From NCBI RefSeq assembly GCF_011766325.1, contig NZ_BLLG01000004.1, positions 248,001-312,000 on the forward strand: a stretch of 64,000 bases of DNA, written 5' to 3'. The DNA is from Streptomyces pacificus. Its GTDB lineage: Bacteria; Actinomycetota; Actinomycetes; Streptomycetales; Streptomycetaceae. The position numbers and the translations under genes are program-made. Every line of letters begins with the position of its first letter. The first letter of the stretch is position 1. The notes below the pieces were generated by a model. The model had not been told where the DNA came from. It worked only from the letters and a program-made list of their open reading frames with translations, and did not search any database. This document shows positions 7,623 to 17,590 of this stretch, piece after piece.

Positions 7623-9293
7623 CTACTTGAAGGAGACCTCGGCGAAGTTCTCCTGTGTCAGCGGGGAGACGTTCGGCGGGTTGACGTTCTTGCCGAAGGC
7701 GATGGCCGGCGGCGAGGACGAGATCGGCAGCCCCGGCAGGTACTCCATGATGGCCTCGTTGGCCTTCTTGTAGAACTCCGTGCGCTTGGCCGGGTCGGCC
7801 TCGACGGAACCGGCCTTCACCGCGGCGAAGACCTTCGGGTCCTTGAAGCCCCACTGCTTGTCGTACCCGGCGAACCAGGTGCCGATGAAGTTGTAGCCGT
7901 CGTTGAAGTCACCGGTCCAGCCCAGCATGTGCAGGGAGCAGGAGCCCGCCTCGGTGGCGTCCAGGTAGTCCGGGGCCCACTTCATCGGCTTCGGGGTGAC
8001 CTGGATACCGGCCTTCTCCAGGTCGGCCTTCATCAGCTCGAAGATGTCCTGCGGGGCGGGCATGTACGGGCGGGTGACCTCGGTCGGGTAGCAGAAGTCG
8101 AGGGAGAGGCCCTCTTCCTCGGCACCGGCCAGCAGCGACTTGGCCTTGGCCGTGTCGAAGGGGTACTGCCGCACGTCCTCCGAGAAGCCGTCGACCGTCT
8201 CGGGCATGAACTGGGTCGCGACCTTGCCGCCCTCGGGCAGCTGGGTCTTGACGATGTTCTCCCGGTCGACGGCGTGCGCGATCGCCTGGCGCACCTCGGA
8301 CTTCTTCAGCGCCGGGTTCGCCTCCTGGCTCATACCGAGGTAGAAGAGGTTGAAGACATCACGGGTCGGCACCGTGAAGCCGGCGCTCTCCAGGGTCTTG
8401 ATGTCGGCGGGCGCGACCAGGTCGTAGCCGTCGATGTCGCCGGCCTGAAGCGCCTGGCGGCGGCCCTCCTCGGTGTCGATGGTGCGGAAGACCAGGTTCT
8501 TCACCTTGGCCTTGTCGCCCCAGTAGTCGTCGAAGCGCTCCAGGGAGACTTCCTTGTTGCCCTTGTTCCACTTCGTGATCCGGTACGGGCCGGTGCCGGC
8601 GACCGTGCCGGCCTTCTGGCTGTACTCGGGGTAGGTGATGGCGTCGCCCTTGGCGGTCGCGTCCTGCTTCGCGTACGCCTCGAGCGACTTCGGCGAGTGG
8701 ATGGCCAGGGCCTGCAGCGAGAAGCCGCCGGGCAGGTTGGCGGAAGGCTCGTTGACCTCGATGACCGCGGTGTTCTCGTCCTTGGCGGTGCAGGACTTGT
8801 AGTTCGCCTTCGGCGTCTCCTCGTCCTCGTTCGCCTTGAAGCCGCCCATGATGGTCTGCCAGTAGTAGGAGACCGCGTACGTCTGGTACGTGCCCGTCCA
8901 GTTGAACCAGTGGTCGTAGTTGGCGCACACCGCGGCGGCGTTGAACGCCTCACCGTCGTGGAACTTCACGCCCTGGCGCAGGTTGAACGTCCAGACCGTG
9001 CCCTCGGGGTTGCTGGACCACTTCTCCGCAAGCCCCCCGACGAGTTCGCTGCCGCCTGACTCGTGCTCGAGCAGCGCCTCGAACGCCTGGCGGGTGATGC
9101 GGAAGGTCTCGCCGTCATTCGCGAGGGCCGGGTCCAGGGAGCCCGGGTCGCCCGGTGCACCGAAGACGAAGGTGTCCTTGTCGCCGCCCTTGTCCCCGTC
9201 CTTGTCGCGCTCACTCGCACAGCCGGTGGCGACGAGGCCGACCGCGACGGCCGCCGTGATCACCCTCACGGCTCTGGACTTCGATATTGGCAT
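7623..9293 (-). CDS. Oligopeptide ABC transporter substrate-binding lipoprotein (SBP family 5)
   Basis: 556 residues, first gene of the importer operon. An N-terminal lipoprotein signal (basic MPISKSRAVR, hydrophobic stretch, lipobox LVATGC) places it on the outer face of the membrane. Family-5 features follow: SLDPALANDGETFRITRQAFE near the start, WTFNLRQGVKFHDGEAFNA, then the lobe II segment AIAHAVDRENIVKT and LLGWTGDFNDGYNFIGTW. The basic MPIS start is preceded by GGGGTGG at good spacing. Family members bind short peptides, sometimes other solutes; the ligand cannot be told from sequence. Confidence 0.93.
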   Translation of the reverse strand: MPISKSRAVRVITAAVAVGLVATGCASERDKDGDKGGDKDTFVFGAPGDPGSLDPALANDGETFRITRQAFEALLEHESGGSELVGGLAEKWSSNPEGTVWTFNLRQGVKFHDGEAFNAAAVCANYDHWFNWTGTYQTYAVSYYWQTIMGGFKANEDEETPKANYKSCTAKDENTAVIEVNEPSANLPGGFSLQALAIHSPKSLEAYAKQDATAKGDAITYPEYSQKAGTVAGTGPYRITKWNKGNKEVSLERFDDYWGDKAKVKNLVFRTIDTEEGRRQALQAGDIDGYDLVAPADIKTLESAGFTVPTRDVFNLFYLGMSQEANPALKKSEVRQAIAHAVDRENIVKTQLPEGGKVATQFMPETVDGFSEDVRQYPFDTAKAKSLLAGAEEEGLSLDFCYPTEVTRPYMPAPQDIFELMKADLEKAGIQVTPKPMKWAPDYLDATEAGSCSLHMLGWTGDFNDGYNFIGTWFAGYDKQWGFKDPKVFAAVKAGSVEADPAKRTEFYKKANEAIMEYLPGLPISSSPPAIAFGKNVNPPNVSPLTQENFAEVSFK

Positions 9294-9576
9294 GGTCCAC
9301 CCCTGGAATCCGCCTGTGGAGGAGGTCTTGACGGCCGAACACTACAGACGAGTCCCGAACGGGAGAACAGTCCGCATAGCGGTGATGCACAGTCGAGACC
9401 CGGACAGCAGCCAAAACGGACCGATCCGGGACATCAGACCTCGCACGGCGGTCCCCCCTCGCAGGACCGGGGCCGTGCACCGGGTGCGGTATTCAGCGGG
9501 AGGAGCGCAACCGCGCCGGCCCAGGCGGGACTTCGCGGGACCCCGCCGGACGGGTGGCTCATCCGCGCGGGTGCCC
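9294..9576. other. Upstream region of the peptide-importer operon
   Basis: Must hold the operon promoter on the minus strand. A candidate is TTCTCC, 17 nt, TAGTGT (about 9340-9370, read on the minus strand), which is a weak match. No gene is convincing here. Confidence 0.3.
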
Positions 9577-9813
9577 ACCGCACGGAGCGGAGCCGGCCGC
9601 ACGGAGCCGGGCGACCACGAAGGCCCGGTCAACCGCACGGCCAGGGGCCAACCGCACGACCCGGGGGCAACCGCACGGAGCGGAGCCGGCCGCACGGAGT
9701 CGGGCGACCACGAAGGCCCGGTCAACCGCACGGCCAGGGGCCAACCGCACGACCCGGGGGCAACCGCACGGAGCGGAGCCGGCTGCACGGAGCCGGGCGA
9801 CCACGAAGGCCCG
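9577..9813. repeat. 93-bp tandem repeat, about 2.6 copies
   Basis: The unit starting ACCGCACGGAGCGGAGCC begins at 9577, 9670 and 9763, a period of exactly 93 bp; the third copy stops at the end of the SseB gene. Copies differ by single bases only (for example GAGCCGGG against GAGTCGGG), so the duplication is recent. Inside each unit ACCGCACG recurs about every 20 bp. The array abuts the stop codon of the neighbouring gene. Confidence 0.9.
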
Positions 9814-9815
9814 TG

Positions 9816-10595
9816 TCAGCCGGACGGGATGGGCGGGTATCCGTAGCCGGGCTGCCGGGGAGGGCCGGCGTGGGCCTCCCGGTCGTAGAACGGCCGGGTG
9901 CTGGCCCTCAGCCACATGCCCACAGGGTCGTAGTCGTCGGACATCGAGACGGTGGACACCGGAAGACCGTCCGGGACGGCGGCGATCGACTGCTGCATCA
10001 TGGCGCGCACGGACTCGACGGACTGCCGGCCCGTGTCGTAGAGATCGAGGCCGATGGCCAGGTACGGAGCGCCGAGCGACGGCTGCACCCAGGCCCTGCG
10101 CAGTGACCGGACGACCGGGGTGCGGTGCGCGTTCTGCGTGAGCAGGGCGTAGAACTGGGGGATCTCCACGGCCGGTTCGGACAGCCGCAGGGGCCCGGCG
10201 GGCATCCGGTGAAGGCCGGTGGCGATCCGGCGGAGATCGGGCCAGGGGATGCCGACGCCCCCACCCGGCACGTGCGGGTTGAGCCAGATGCCCCAGCGGT
10301 CGGGGAAGAGGGCACGGGCGACGTCGGTGCCGGCGACCACCTCGTGGGCCCTGGTCCAGCCGGACGCCGAGAGCTCCTCGGCAGAGGTGACGCACGGGGC
10401 GTACCCGAGGCCGTCCACCTCCATGTTGCCGTACTGGGCATCGGGGGATCCGGGCTGACCGTGCCAGAGGAGCATCCACACCCGGCCGTCGGTGAGGGCC
10501 TGGAGCAGCGCCTCGTAGGCGTCGTAGCGCCCGGGCGTCACCTGGCGCAGCATGTGCTCGACCTGCCCGGCCGCCGCGGTGCCTGACGCGCTCAC
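9816..10595 (-). CDS. SseB-like protein (first of two)
   Basis: About 259 residues from a GTG at 10595-10593 (VSASGTAAAGQVEHML); a longer frame to 10664 lacks support. The N-terminal half matches the SseB N-domain (GRVWMLLWHGQPGSPD, then YAPCVTSAEELSASGW). The C-terminal half matches the SseB C-domain (SLGAPYLAIGLDLYDTG, ending MWLRASTRPFYDRE). In E. coli, SseB is linked to enhanced serine sensitivity, mechanism unknown. The second SseB gene lies about 115 bp upstream on the same strand, and both sit next to the glycine/serine operon, which supports a link with that metabolism. Confidence 0.82.
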   Translation of the reverse strand: MSASGTAAAGQVEHMLRQVTPGRYDAYEALLQALTDGRVWMLLWHGQPGSPDAQYGNMEVDGLGYAPCVTSAEELSASGWTRAHEVVAGTDVARALFPDRWGIWLNPHVPGGGVGIPWPDLRRIATGLHRMPAGPLRLSEPAVEIPQFYALLTQNAHRTPVVRSLRRAWVQPSLGAPYLAIGLDLYDTGRQSVESVRAMMQQSIAAVPDGLPVSTVSMSDDYDPVGMWLRASTRPFYDREAHAGPPRQPGYGYPPIPSG

Positions 10596-10709
10596 TCTGG
10601 GTCCCGCCCCTCTTCGATCCGCCGTTCCCTCGGGCCGCCCTGGGCACGCGAGTGCGGCGGCCACGTCATCAAACCAGCTTAAGCGGCCGTACCGGCACCA
10701 ACGCGACCT

Positions 10710-11480
10710 CTACGCGTACTGCCGGGTGTAGAACGGCCGGACCCTGTTCAGCATCCAGTCGCCGACGGGGTCCTGGGCGATATCGAGCAGCACCAGGTTG
10801 ACCGGCCACTTCACCGCGACCCGGCCCAGCGCGCGACCGAGGGCGTCCATCGGGGCGGCGCGGTCGGCGTCGTCGAAGGCGGAGAGCTGGACGCCGACGA
10901 ACAGGACCGGCGGGTCGCCCTCGACACTGGCCAGGATCCTGCGGGCGGTCTGCACGACCCGGGTCGACTCGAACTCGCCCGCCGCGGCGGCGAGGAAGTC
11001 GACCGGCTCCTCCTGCCAGTCGGGTTCGAAGAGCCGGACCCGGCCGCCGCTCGCCCCGCCGTGCCGGGGACCCCCGGCGGCGGAGGTGCCGCCCGGCGGC
11101 GAGGGATCCGTCCGGCACAGCTCGGCCACGGCGGGCGGCGGCAGCGGCACGCCGACCGCGCCGCCGGGGTTCACCGCGATGCCGAGCTGCGGGGGCAGCC
11201 CGCGGGCGAACTCGACGGCGGGAGCGACCGTGCCGGACATGTGATCACCCGCACCGAGGCGGAACTGCTCCTGGGAGCTGAAGACCGGGACGTAGGGGGC
11301 GCCGTCGATCTCGACCGTCGGGAGGTCGAGGCCGGCGCTGTCGGGTCCGCCGCCGTTGGGCAGCGGTACCCATACGGCGCTGCGTCCCAGCACCTCCACG
11401 AGCCGCCCCCCGGCGGAGGGGTTCCCGACCGATGCGGCCAGCACCTCTTCGAGCTCATTGGCGGGCCATGTCGTGTCCAC
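10710..11480 (-). CDS. SseB-like protein (second of two)
   Basis: 256 residues, same architecture as its neighbour: N-domain (LEEVLAASVGNPSAGGRLVE, AVWVPLPNGG, YVPVFSSQEQF, LPPQLGIAVNPGG) and C-domain (PPVLFVGVQLSAFDDADR, then VGDWMLNRVRPFYTRQ). Both paralogues end with the same RPFY motif, so they probably arose by duplication. A Gly/Pro-rich linker (about residues 125-145) joins the halves. It starts at an ATG at 11480-11478. Probably cytoplasmic; role inferred only from the family name and the context. Confidence 0.82.
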   Translation of the reverse strand: MDTTWPANELEEVLAASVGNPSAGGRLVEVLGRSAVWVPLPNGGGPDSAGLDLPTVEIDGAPYVPVFSSQEQFRLGAGDHMSGTVAPAVEFARGLPPQLGIAVNPGGAVGVPLPPPAVAELCRTDPSPPGGTSAAGGPRHGGASGGRVRLFEPDWQEEPVDFLAAAAGEFESTRVVQTARRILASVEGDPPVLFVGVQLSAFDDADRAAPMDALGRALGRVAVKWPVNLVLLDIAQDPVGDWMLNRVRPFYTRQYA

Positions 11481-11985
11481 TGCGATCCCTGCTTCCCCCG
11501 CCGACCCGGACAGGCCGGCCGCGACGTCCTGCGAAGCAGGGTAGCGGCCGGCGCGGGGGTGACGCGGGCCCGGGAACGGCCCCGTACCGCCGGGACCCCC
11601 GCCCGGACCCGTCCGGACCGCCGGGAGCCGCCCGTCCCGTGGTCCCGGGGTCCCGTGGTCCCGGGGTCCCGTGGTCCCGGGGTCCCGGGGTCCCGTCGGA
11701 AGCCTGCGGGAGCGGCGGGACGCCCCGGCGCGAAGCCCCGGCGGGGCCCCATGGGTGCCCGGCGGGGACTCAGCGGGGACTCAGCGGGACCCGGGGGAGG
11801 GCCGGGGGCGCAGGGCGGTACGGCGCGAGCCCGGCGGAGCGGCAACGGCGTGAAGCCCCCCGGGCGGGCGGCATGCGACGCCGCAGGGGCAGGGGGCCGC
11901 CCGGGCGGCCCCCTGCCGTGCCCGGACCGCCCCGCCCTGGCCCTCCCCCGGCCCTCCCCCGGCCCTCCTCCTGCCCTCCCCCGGC
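11481..11985. other. Intergenic, GC-rich, with an 8-bp simple repeat
   Basis: About 500 bp without a convincing gene. At 11634-11700 alternating 8-bp units GGGGTCCC and GTGGTCCC run for seven or more copies, able to form many alternative hairpins (GGGAC/GTCCC). The frames open across it are low-complexity Gly/Pro/Arg and have no start signals. Confidence 0.6.
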
Positions 11986-12696
11986 TCAGACCTGCTCGGC
12001 GAAGCCGATCCGGGTCAGCGCGGAAGCCGCGGCGCGGTCGAGGAGGGTCGCGGAGGCGCAGCCCGCCGGGAGGCGGCCGCGTTCGACGGCCCGCAGGATG
12101 CGGGAGACCGCTCGGCGGTGCCGTGCGAAGGCGTAGCCCGAGACACCGCGGCCGCGCTCCCGCTGCCCCGCACGGGCGGTCTCGGGAGTGACGTCCAGCA
12201 GCAGCAGATGGAGGCCGGCGCCCCGCCTGCGGGCCTCGCGGGCCAGCCAGCGCCGGACCCACGACTGGGTGCCGCAGTCGTGCACGATCACGCTCTCCCC
12301 GGAGCGCAACGCCCGCCTCAGCCCCGCGTAGTGGGCGAGGCGGACGAGCGGGCGGTAGACGGCGTACGGCACGGCGCGGGGCATCCGTCCGTCCCAGCGG
12401 TCCCGGCTGTCCTGGGAGTCGATTCCGCCGCCCTCGGCGGCCCGCCGGATGAGCGTGGACTTGCCGCTGCCCGGCAGCCCGGAGATCACCACCAGGTCGC
12501 CGCCGCGGAAGACCAGGGTGCGTGCGCCGTGCCCCTGCCGTTCCCGCAGGTCGCGTACGAGGGGCTGGGGCGCGGTGCGGCCTGCCGGCAGGCCGCGCCC
12601 GGCGGCCCCGGCGGCCCCGGCGGCTCGCGCCGGGAATCGGGGCCGGGCGGGCACCCCTGCGGTCACCGGATACGCACCGGACTGCTGCAACGTCAT
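11986..12696 (-). CDS. P-loop NTPase / zeta-toxin-like kinase family protein
   Basis: 236 residues from the ATG at 12696-12694, with GGGGGAG about 9 nt upstream. After a 60-residue Ala/Pro-rich N-terminus comes a beta strand and Walker A (LVVISGLPGSGKSTLIRRAA). Next are a short Asp-rich segment (DSQDSRDRWDGRMP) and a Walker B-like strand (SVIVHDCGTQSWVRRWLA). A lid-like Arg-rich segment follows (HLLLLDVTPETARAGQRERGR). This is the plan of small AAA_33/zeta-type kinases; the substrate is unknown. It is divergent from the glycine operon. A possible promoter on its strand is TTGGTG, 16 nt, TAAGCT, about 40-60 bp before the start. Confidence 0.75.
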   Translation of the reverse strand: MTLQQSGAYPVTAGVPARPRFPARAAGAAGAAGRGLPAGRTAPQPLVRDLRERQGHGARTLVFRGGDLVVISGLPGSGKSTLIRRAAEGGGIDSQDSRDRWDGRMPRAVPYAVYRPLVRLAHYAGLRRALRSGESVIVHDCGTQSWVRRWLAREARRRGAGLHLLLLDVTPETARAGQRERGRGVSGYAFARHRRAVSRILRAVERGRLPAGCASATLLDRAAASALTRIGFAEQV

Positions 12697-12833
12697 CAGC
12701 TCACTCTCCCCCTGTCGGGTCTCGGGACCCTGCCCGTAAAGCTTAAAGAAAAGGTAATGGCCACCAAGTGATTTGCCGACGGGAGCGCGCGTGCAATGAT
12801 GTCGGCGCAAACTGCATACCGGCCGTTTGAATC

Positions 12834-13053
12834 CGCGCGGGAGAGTCCCGGCCACTGTGTGGGCCGGGCGCCGAAGGAGCAAGTCCCTCCCTTGAATCTC
12901 TCAGGCCCCGTACCGCGCGCGACGAGGCAGATCTGAAAAGCGGACCGCAGCTGCTGCGGTTCCACCCAAGGTGCAAGTCACGCCCTCCGCGTACGTCTGG
13001 TACGTCTGGTACGTGTGGTCGTGACGAACCTCTCAGGTTTTGATGACAGATGG
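12834..13053 (+). promoter_or_regulatory. Tandem glycine riboswitch upstream of gcvT
   Basis: Two glycine aptamers in series. Aptamer 1 (about 12834-12944) has GCCGAAGGAGCAAG, GAATCTCTCAGG and GCAGATCTGAAAAGCGG. Aptamer 2 (about 12945-13053) has CCCAAGGTGCAAG, AACCTCTCAGG and GATGACAGATGGGG. These are the conserved core strings of the family, and the place before a glycine-cleavage gene is the classical one. Such switches normally turn expression on when glycine is high. A variable helix of aptamer 2 contains three 9-nt direct repeats (12992-13018). A weak promoter candidate lies upstream: TTGCCG at 12773-12778 and AATGAT about 16 nt later. Confidence 0.93.
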
Positions 13054-13095
13054 GGAGGAATCGTCCTCGCCCGTCATGCCCTGGGAGCCCCCTCC

Positions 13096-14211
13096 ATGAG
13101 CAACGCCCCCCGTCTCACCGCACTCGACGCCCTGCACCGCTCGCTGGGCGCCACCATGACCGATTTCGCGGGCTGGGACATGCCGCTGCGGTATACGAGC
13201 GAGCGCGACGAGCACCACGCCGTCCGGACCAGGGCCGGCCTCTTCGACCTCTCCCACATGGGCGAGATCACCGTCACCGGGCCGCAGGCCGCGGCACTGC
13301 TGGACTACGCGCTGGTGGGCAACATCGGCGGCGTCGCCACCGGCCGCGCCCGCTACACGATGATCTGCCGGGAGGACGGCGGCATCCTCGACGACCTGAT
13401 CGTCTACCGCCTCGCCGACACGGAGTACATGGTCGTCGCCAACGCCTCCAACGCGCAGACCGTCCTCGACGCCCTCACCGACCGTGCGGCGGACTTCGAC
13501 GCCGCCGTACGCGACGACCGCGACGCCTATGCGCTCATCGCCGTACAGGGCCCCGAGTCGCCGGGCATCCTCGGCTCGCTCACCGACGCCGACCTGGAGG
13601 GACTGAAGTACTACGCCGGCCTTCCCGGCACCGTCGCCGGCGTGCCCGCGCTGATCGCCCGCACCGGCTACACCGGCGAGGACGGCTTCGAGCTGTTCGT
13701 CGAGCCGCGGCACGCACAGGCGCTGTGGCGGGCGCTCACCGAGGCGGGCGCCCCGGCCGGCCTGGTGCCCTGCGGCCTGTCCTGCCGCGACACGCTGCGC
13801 CTGGAGGCGGGCATGCCGCTGTACGGGCACGAGCTCACCACGTCGCTCACCCCCTTCGACGCCGGTCTCGGCCGGGTCGTGAAGTTCGAGAAGGAGGGCG
13901 ACTTCGTCGGCCGCAAGGCGCTGGAGGCCGCCGCCGAGCGCGCCGGCGCGAACCCGCCGCGCAGGCTGGTCGGCCTCGTCGCCCGGGGCCGCCGGGTGCC
14001 CCGGGCCGGGATGACCGTGGTCGCCGGTGGCGAGGCCGTCGGCGAGGTCACCTCCGGCGCTCCTTCGCCGACCCTCGGCAAGCCGCTCGCCATGGCCTAT
14101 GTGGACACCGCGCACGCCGAGCCCGGCACCGAGGGCGTCGGCGTGGACATCCGCGGTACCCATGAGCCGTACGAGGTCGTGGCGCTCCCCTTCTACAGGC
14201 GCCGGAAGTAG
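13096..14211 (+). CDS. gcvT: Aminomethyltransferase, glycine cleavage system T protein
   Basis: 371 residues from the ATG at 13096 ([19 protein letters not shown]). Earlier in-frame codons lie in riboswitch sequence. GcvT takes the aminomethyl group from lipoyl-GcvH and makes 5,10-methylene-tetrahydrofolate and ammonia. Motifs: [31 protein letters not shown], the folate-binding region [37 protein letters not shown], and the C-terminal [15 protein letters not shown] barrel. First gene of the glycine unit and directly controlled by the riboswitch. gcvP is not in this window. Confidence 0.96.
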   Translation: MSNAPRLTALDALHRSLGATMTDFAGWDMPLRYTSERDEHHAVRTRAGLFDLSHMGEITVTGPQAAALLDYALVGNIGGVATGRARYTMICREDGGILDDLIVYRLADTEYMVVANASNAQTVLDALTDRAADFDAAVRDDRDAYALIAVQGPESPGILGSLTDADLEGLKYYAGLPGTVAGVPALIARTGYTGEDGFELFVEPRHAQALWRALTEAGAPAGLVPCGLSCRDTLRLEAGMPLYGHELTTSLTPFDAGLGRVVKFEKEGDFVGRKALEAAAERAGANPPRRLVGLVARGRRVPRAGMTVVAGGEAVGEVTSGAPSPTLGKPLAMAYVDTAHAEPGTEGVGVDIRGTHEPYEVVALPFYRRRK

Positions 14212-14297
14212 TCCCCCGGGTCCCTCCGGCGCCGGGAGCACCCACTCCGGCATCCCCCCATCAGCAGCACGTCCCCGCGTACAGGAGAATTCAGGTC

Positions 14298-14672
14298 ATG
14301 AGCAACCCCCAGCAGCTGCGGTACAGCAAGGAGCACGAGTGGCTGTCGGCCGCCGAGGACGGCGTCTCGACGGTCGGTATCACGGAGCACGCGGCGAACG
14401 CCCTGGGCGACGTCGTGTACGTCCAGCTCCCGGAGGTCGGCGACACGGTGACCGCGGGCGAGACCTGCGGCGAACTGGAGTCGACCAAGTCGGTCAGCGA
14501 TCTGTACTCCCCGGTGACGGGCGAGATCGTCGAGGCCAACCAGGACGTCGTGGACGACCCGTCGCTGGTGAACTCCGCCCCCTTCGAGGGCGGCTGGCTG
14601 TTCAAGGTGCGGGTCGCGCAGGAGCCGGAGGACCTGCTCTCCGCCGCCGAGTACACCGATTTCGCCAGCTGA
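14298..14672 (+). CDS. gcvH: Glycine cleavage system H protein
   Basis: 124 residues, usual length. Lipoyl-carrier protein that shuttles the aminomethyl intermediate between GcvP and GcvT. It opens [11 protein letters not shown] and has [23 protein letters not shown]. The lipoylated Lys is in [20 protein letters not shown] at about residue 64. An AGGAGAATTC stretch ahead of the ATG serves as ribosome binding site. It lies 86 bp after gcvT. Confidence 0.97.
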   Translation: MSNPQQLRYSKEHEWLSAAEDGVSTVGITEHAANALGDVVYVQLPEVGDTVTAGETCGELESTKSVSDLYSPVTGEIVEANQDVVDDPSLVNSAPFEGGWLFKVRVAQEPEDLLSAAEYTDFAS

Positions 14673-14696
14673 GCAGGACCCGACCCTAGGGAACGC

Positions 14697-15959
14697 ATGA
14701 TGTCGCTTCTCCACACCCCGCTCCACGAGCTCGACCCGGATGTCGCCGCCGCCGTCGACGCCGAGCTCCACCGCCAGCAGTCCACCCTGGAAATGATCGC
14801 CTCGGAGAACTTCGCCCCGGTCGCGGTCATGGAGGCGCAGGGCTCCGTCCTGACCAACAAGTACGCCGAGGGCTACCCCGGCCGCCGCTACTACGGCGGC
14901 TGCGAGCACGTCGACGTCGTCGAGCAGATCGCGATCGACCGCATCAAGGAGCTGTTCGGCGCCGAGCACGCGAACGTCCAGCCGCACTCGGGCGCCCAGG
15001 CCAACGCGGCGGCGATGTTCGCCCTGCTGAAGCCGGGCGACACCATCATGGGCCTGAACCTCGCGCACGGCGGGCACCTGACCCACGGCATGAAGATCAA
15101 CTTCTCCGGGAAGCTCTACAACGTGGTCGCCTACCACGTCGACGACGCCACCGGCCAGGTCGACATGGCCGAGGTGGAGCGGCTGGCCAAGGAGTCCAGG
15201 CCGAAGCTGATCGTCGCCGGCTGGTCGGCGTATCCGCGCCAGCTGGACTTCGCCGCGTTCCGCCGGATCGCGGACGAGGTCGGCGCGTACCTGATGGTCG
15301 ACATGGCCCACTTCGCGGGCCTGGTGGCCGCAGGCCTGCACCCGAACCCGGTGCCGCACGCCCATGTCGTGACCACGACCACCCACAAGACGCTGGGCGG
15401 CCCGCGCGGCGGGGTGATCCTCTGCACGGCCGAACTCGCCAAGAAGATCAACTCCGCGGTCTTCCCCGGCCAGCAGGGCGGCCCGCTGGAGCATGTGATC
15501 GCCGCCAAGGCGGTGTCCTTCAAGGTCGCGGCCTCGGAGGAGTTCAGGGAGCGCCAGCAGCGCACCCTGGAGGGCGCGAAGATCATCGCCGAGCGCCTGG
15601 TGCAGGACGACGTCAGCGGGGCCGGGGTCTCCGTCCTGTCCGGCGGCACGGACGTGCACCTGGTGCTGGTGGACCTGCGGCACTCGGAGCTGGACGGCCA
15701 GCAGGCCGAGGACCGCCTCCACGAGGTCGGCATCACCGTCAACCGCAACGCCGTCCCGAACGACCCGCGCCCCCCGATGGTCACCTCCGGCCTGCGGATC
15801 GGCACCCCGGCACTCGCCACCCGCGGCTTCCGTGCCGAGGACTTCCGCGAGGTCGCCGACGTCATCGCCGAGGTGCTCAAGCCCGCGTACGATGCCCAGG
15901 CCCTGAAGGGACGCGTCTCGGCTCTCGCCGCGAAGCACCCCCTCTACCCTGGTCTGTAA
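14697..15959 (+). CDS. glyA: Serine hydroxymethyltransferase
   Basis: 420 residues; ATG at 14697 followed by a second ATG, either of which may be used. Interconverts serine and glycine with tetrahydrofolate. The N-terminal [34 protein letters not shown] and [11 protein letters not shown] are family hallmarks. The PLP Lys is in [14 protein letters not shown] at about residue 230, and [15 protein letters not shown] lies in the C-terminal domain. It follows gcvH by 24 bp, so it is in the same transcript and makes or uses the one-carbon unit released by the cleavage system. Confidence 0.97.
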   Translation: MMSLLHTPLHELDPDVAAAVDAELHRQQSTLEMIASENFAPVAVMEAQGSVLTNKYAEGYPGRRYYGGCEHVDVVEQIAIDRIKELFGAEHANVQPHSGAQANAAAMFALLKPGDTIMGLNLAHGGHLTHGMKINFSGKLYNVVAYHVDDATGQVDMAEVERLAKESRPKLIVAGWSAYPRQLDFAAFRRIADEVGAYLMVDMAHFAGLVAAGLHPNPVPHAHVVTTTTHKTLGGPRGGVILCTAELAKKINSAVFPGQQGGPLEHVIAAKAVSFKVAASEEFRERQQRTLEGAKIIAERLVQDDVSGAGVSVLSGGTDVHLVLVDLRHSELDGQQAEDRLHEVGITVNRNAVPNDPRPPMVTSGLRIGTPALATRGFRAEDFREVADVIAEVLKPAYDAQALKGRVSALAAKHPLYPGL

Positions 15960-15980
15960 CCGGACCCGAGCACGACCGGC

Positions 15981-16020
15981 GGGGCACCGCGCACACCGCG
16001 GACGGTGGGTGCGGTGCCCC
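15981..16020 (+). terminator. Intercistronic hairpin between glyA and sdaA
   Basis: Perfect 10-bp arms GGGGCACCGC (15981-15990) and GCGGTGCCCC (16011-16020) around a 20-nt loop, with no T-run. Probably a weak attenuator or mRNA-stability element. It may separate glyA from sdaA expression. Confidence 0.55.
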
Positions 16021-16152
16021 GCACCGTGCACCGGGCGCACAGCCCGCGCCCTCCCGCCCCGGCCCCACCGCCGGGGATCCGGCCCGCGGCCCCGCCGCAC
16101 CGGGACACCGCGTCCCCCGGAGAAGCACAGCCATCCACAAGGAGTACCACCC

Positions 16153-17523
<1,371 letters not shown>

Positions 17524-17590
17524 CACGGGCCCTCCGGGCACGGGAGCCGGGGAGCCCGGGAGCGGGGCAGGCACGGAGCCGGCAGGGCTG

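Noticed and set aside
9554..10141. Plus-strand frame with repeated GAEPAARSRATTKAR units
   Set aside because: Translation of the 93-bp repeat and the antisense of the SseB gene. No ribosome binding site.
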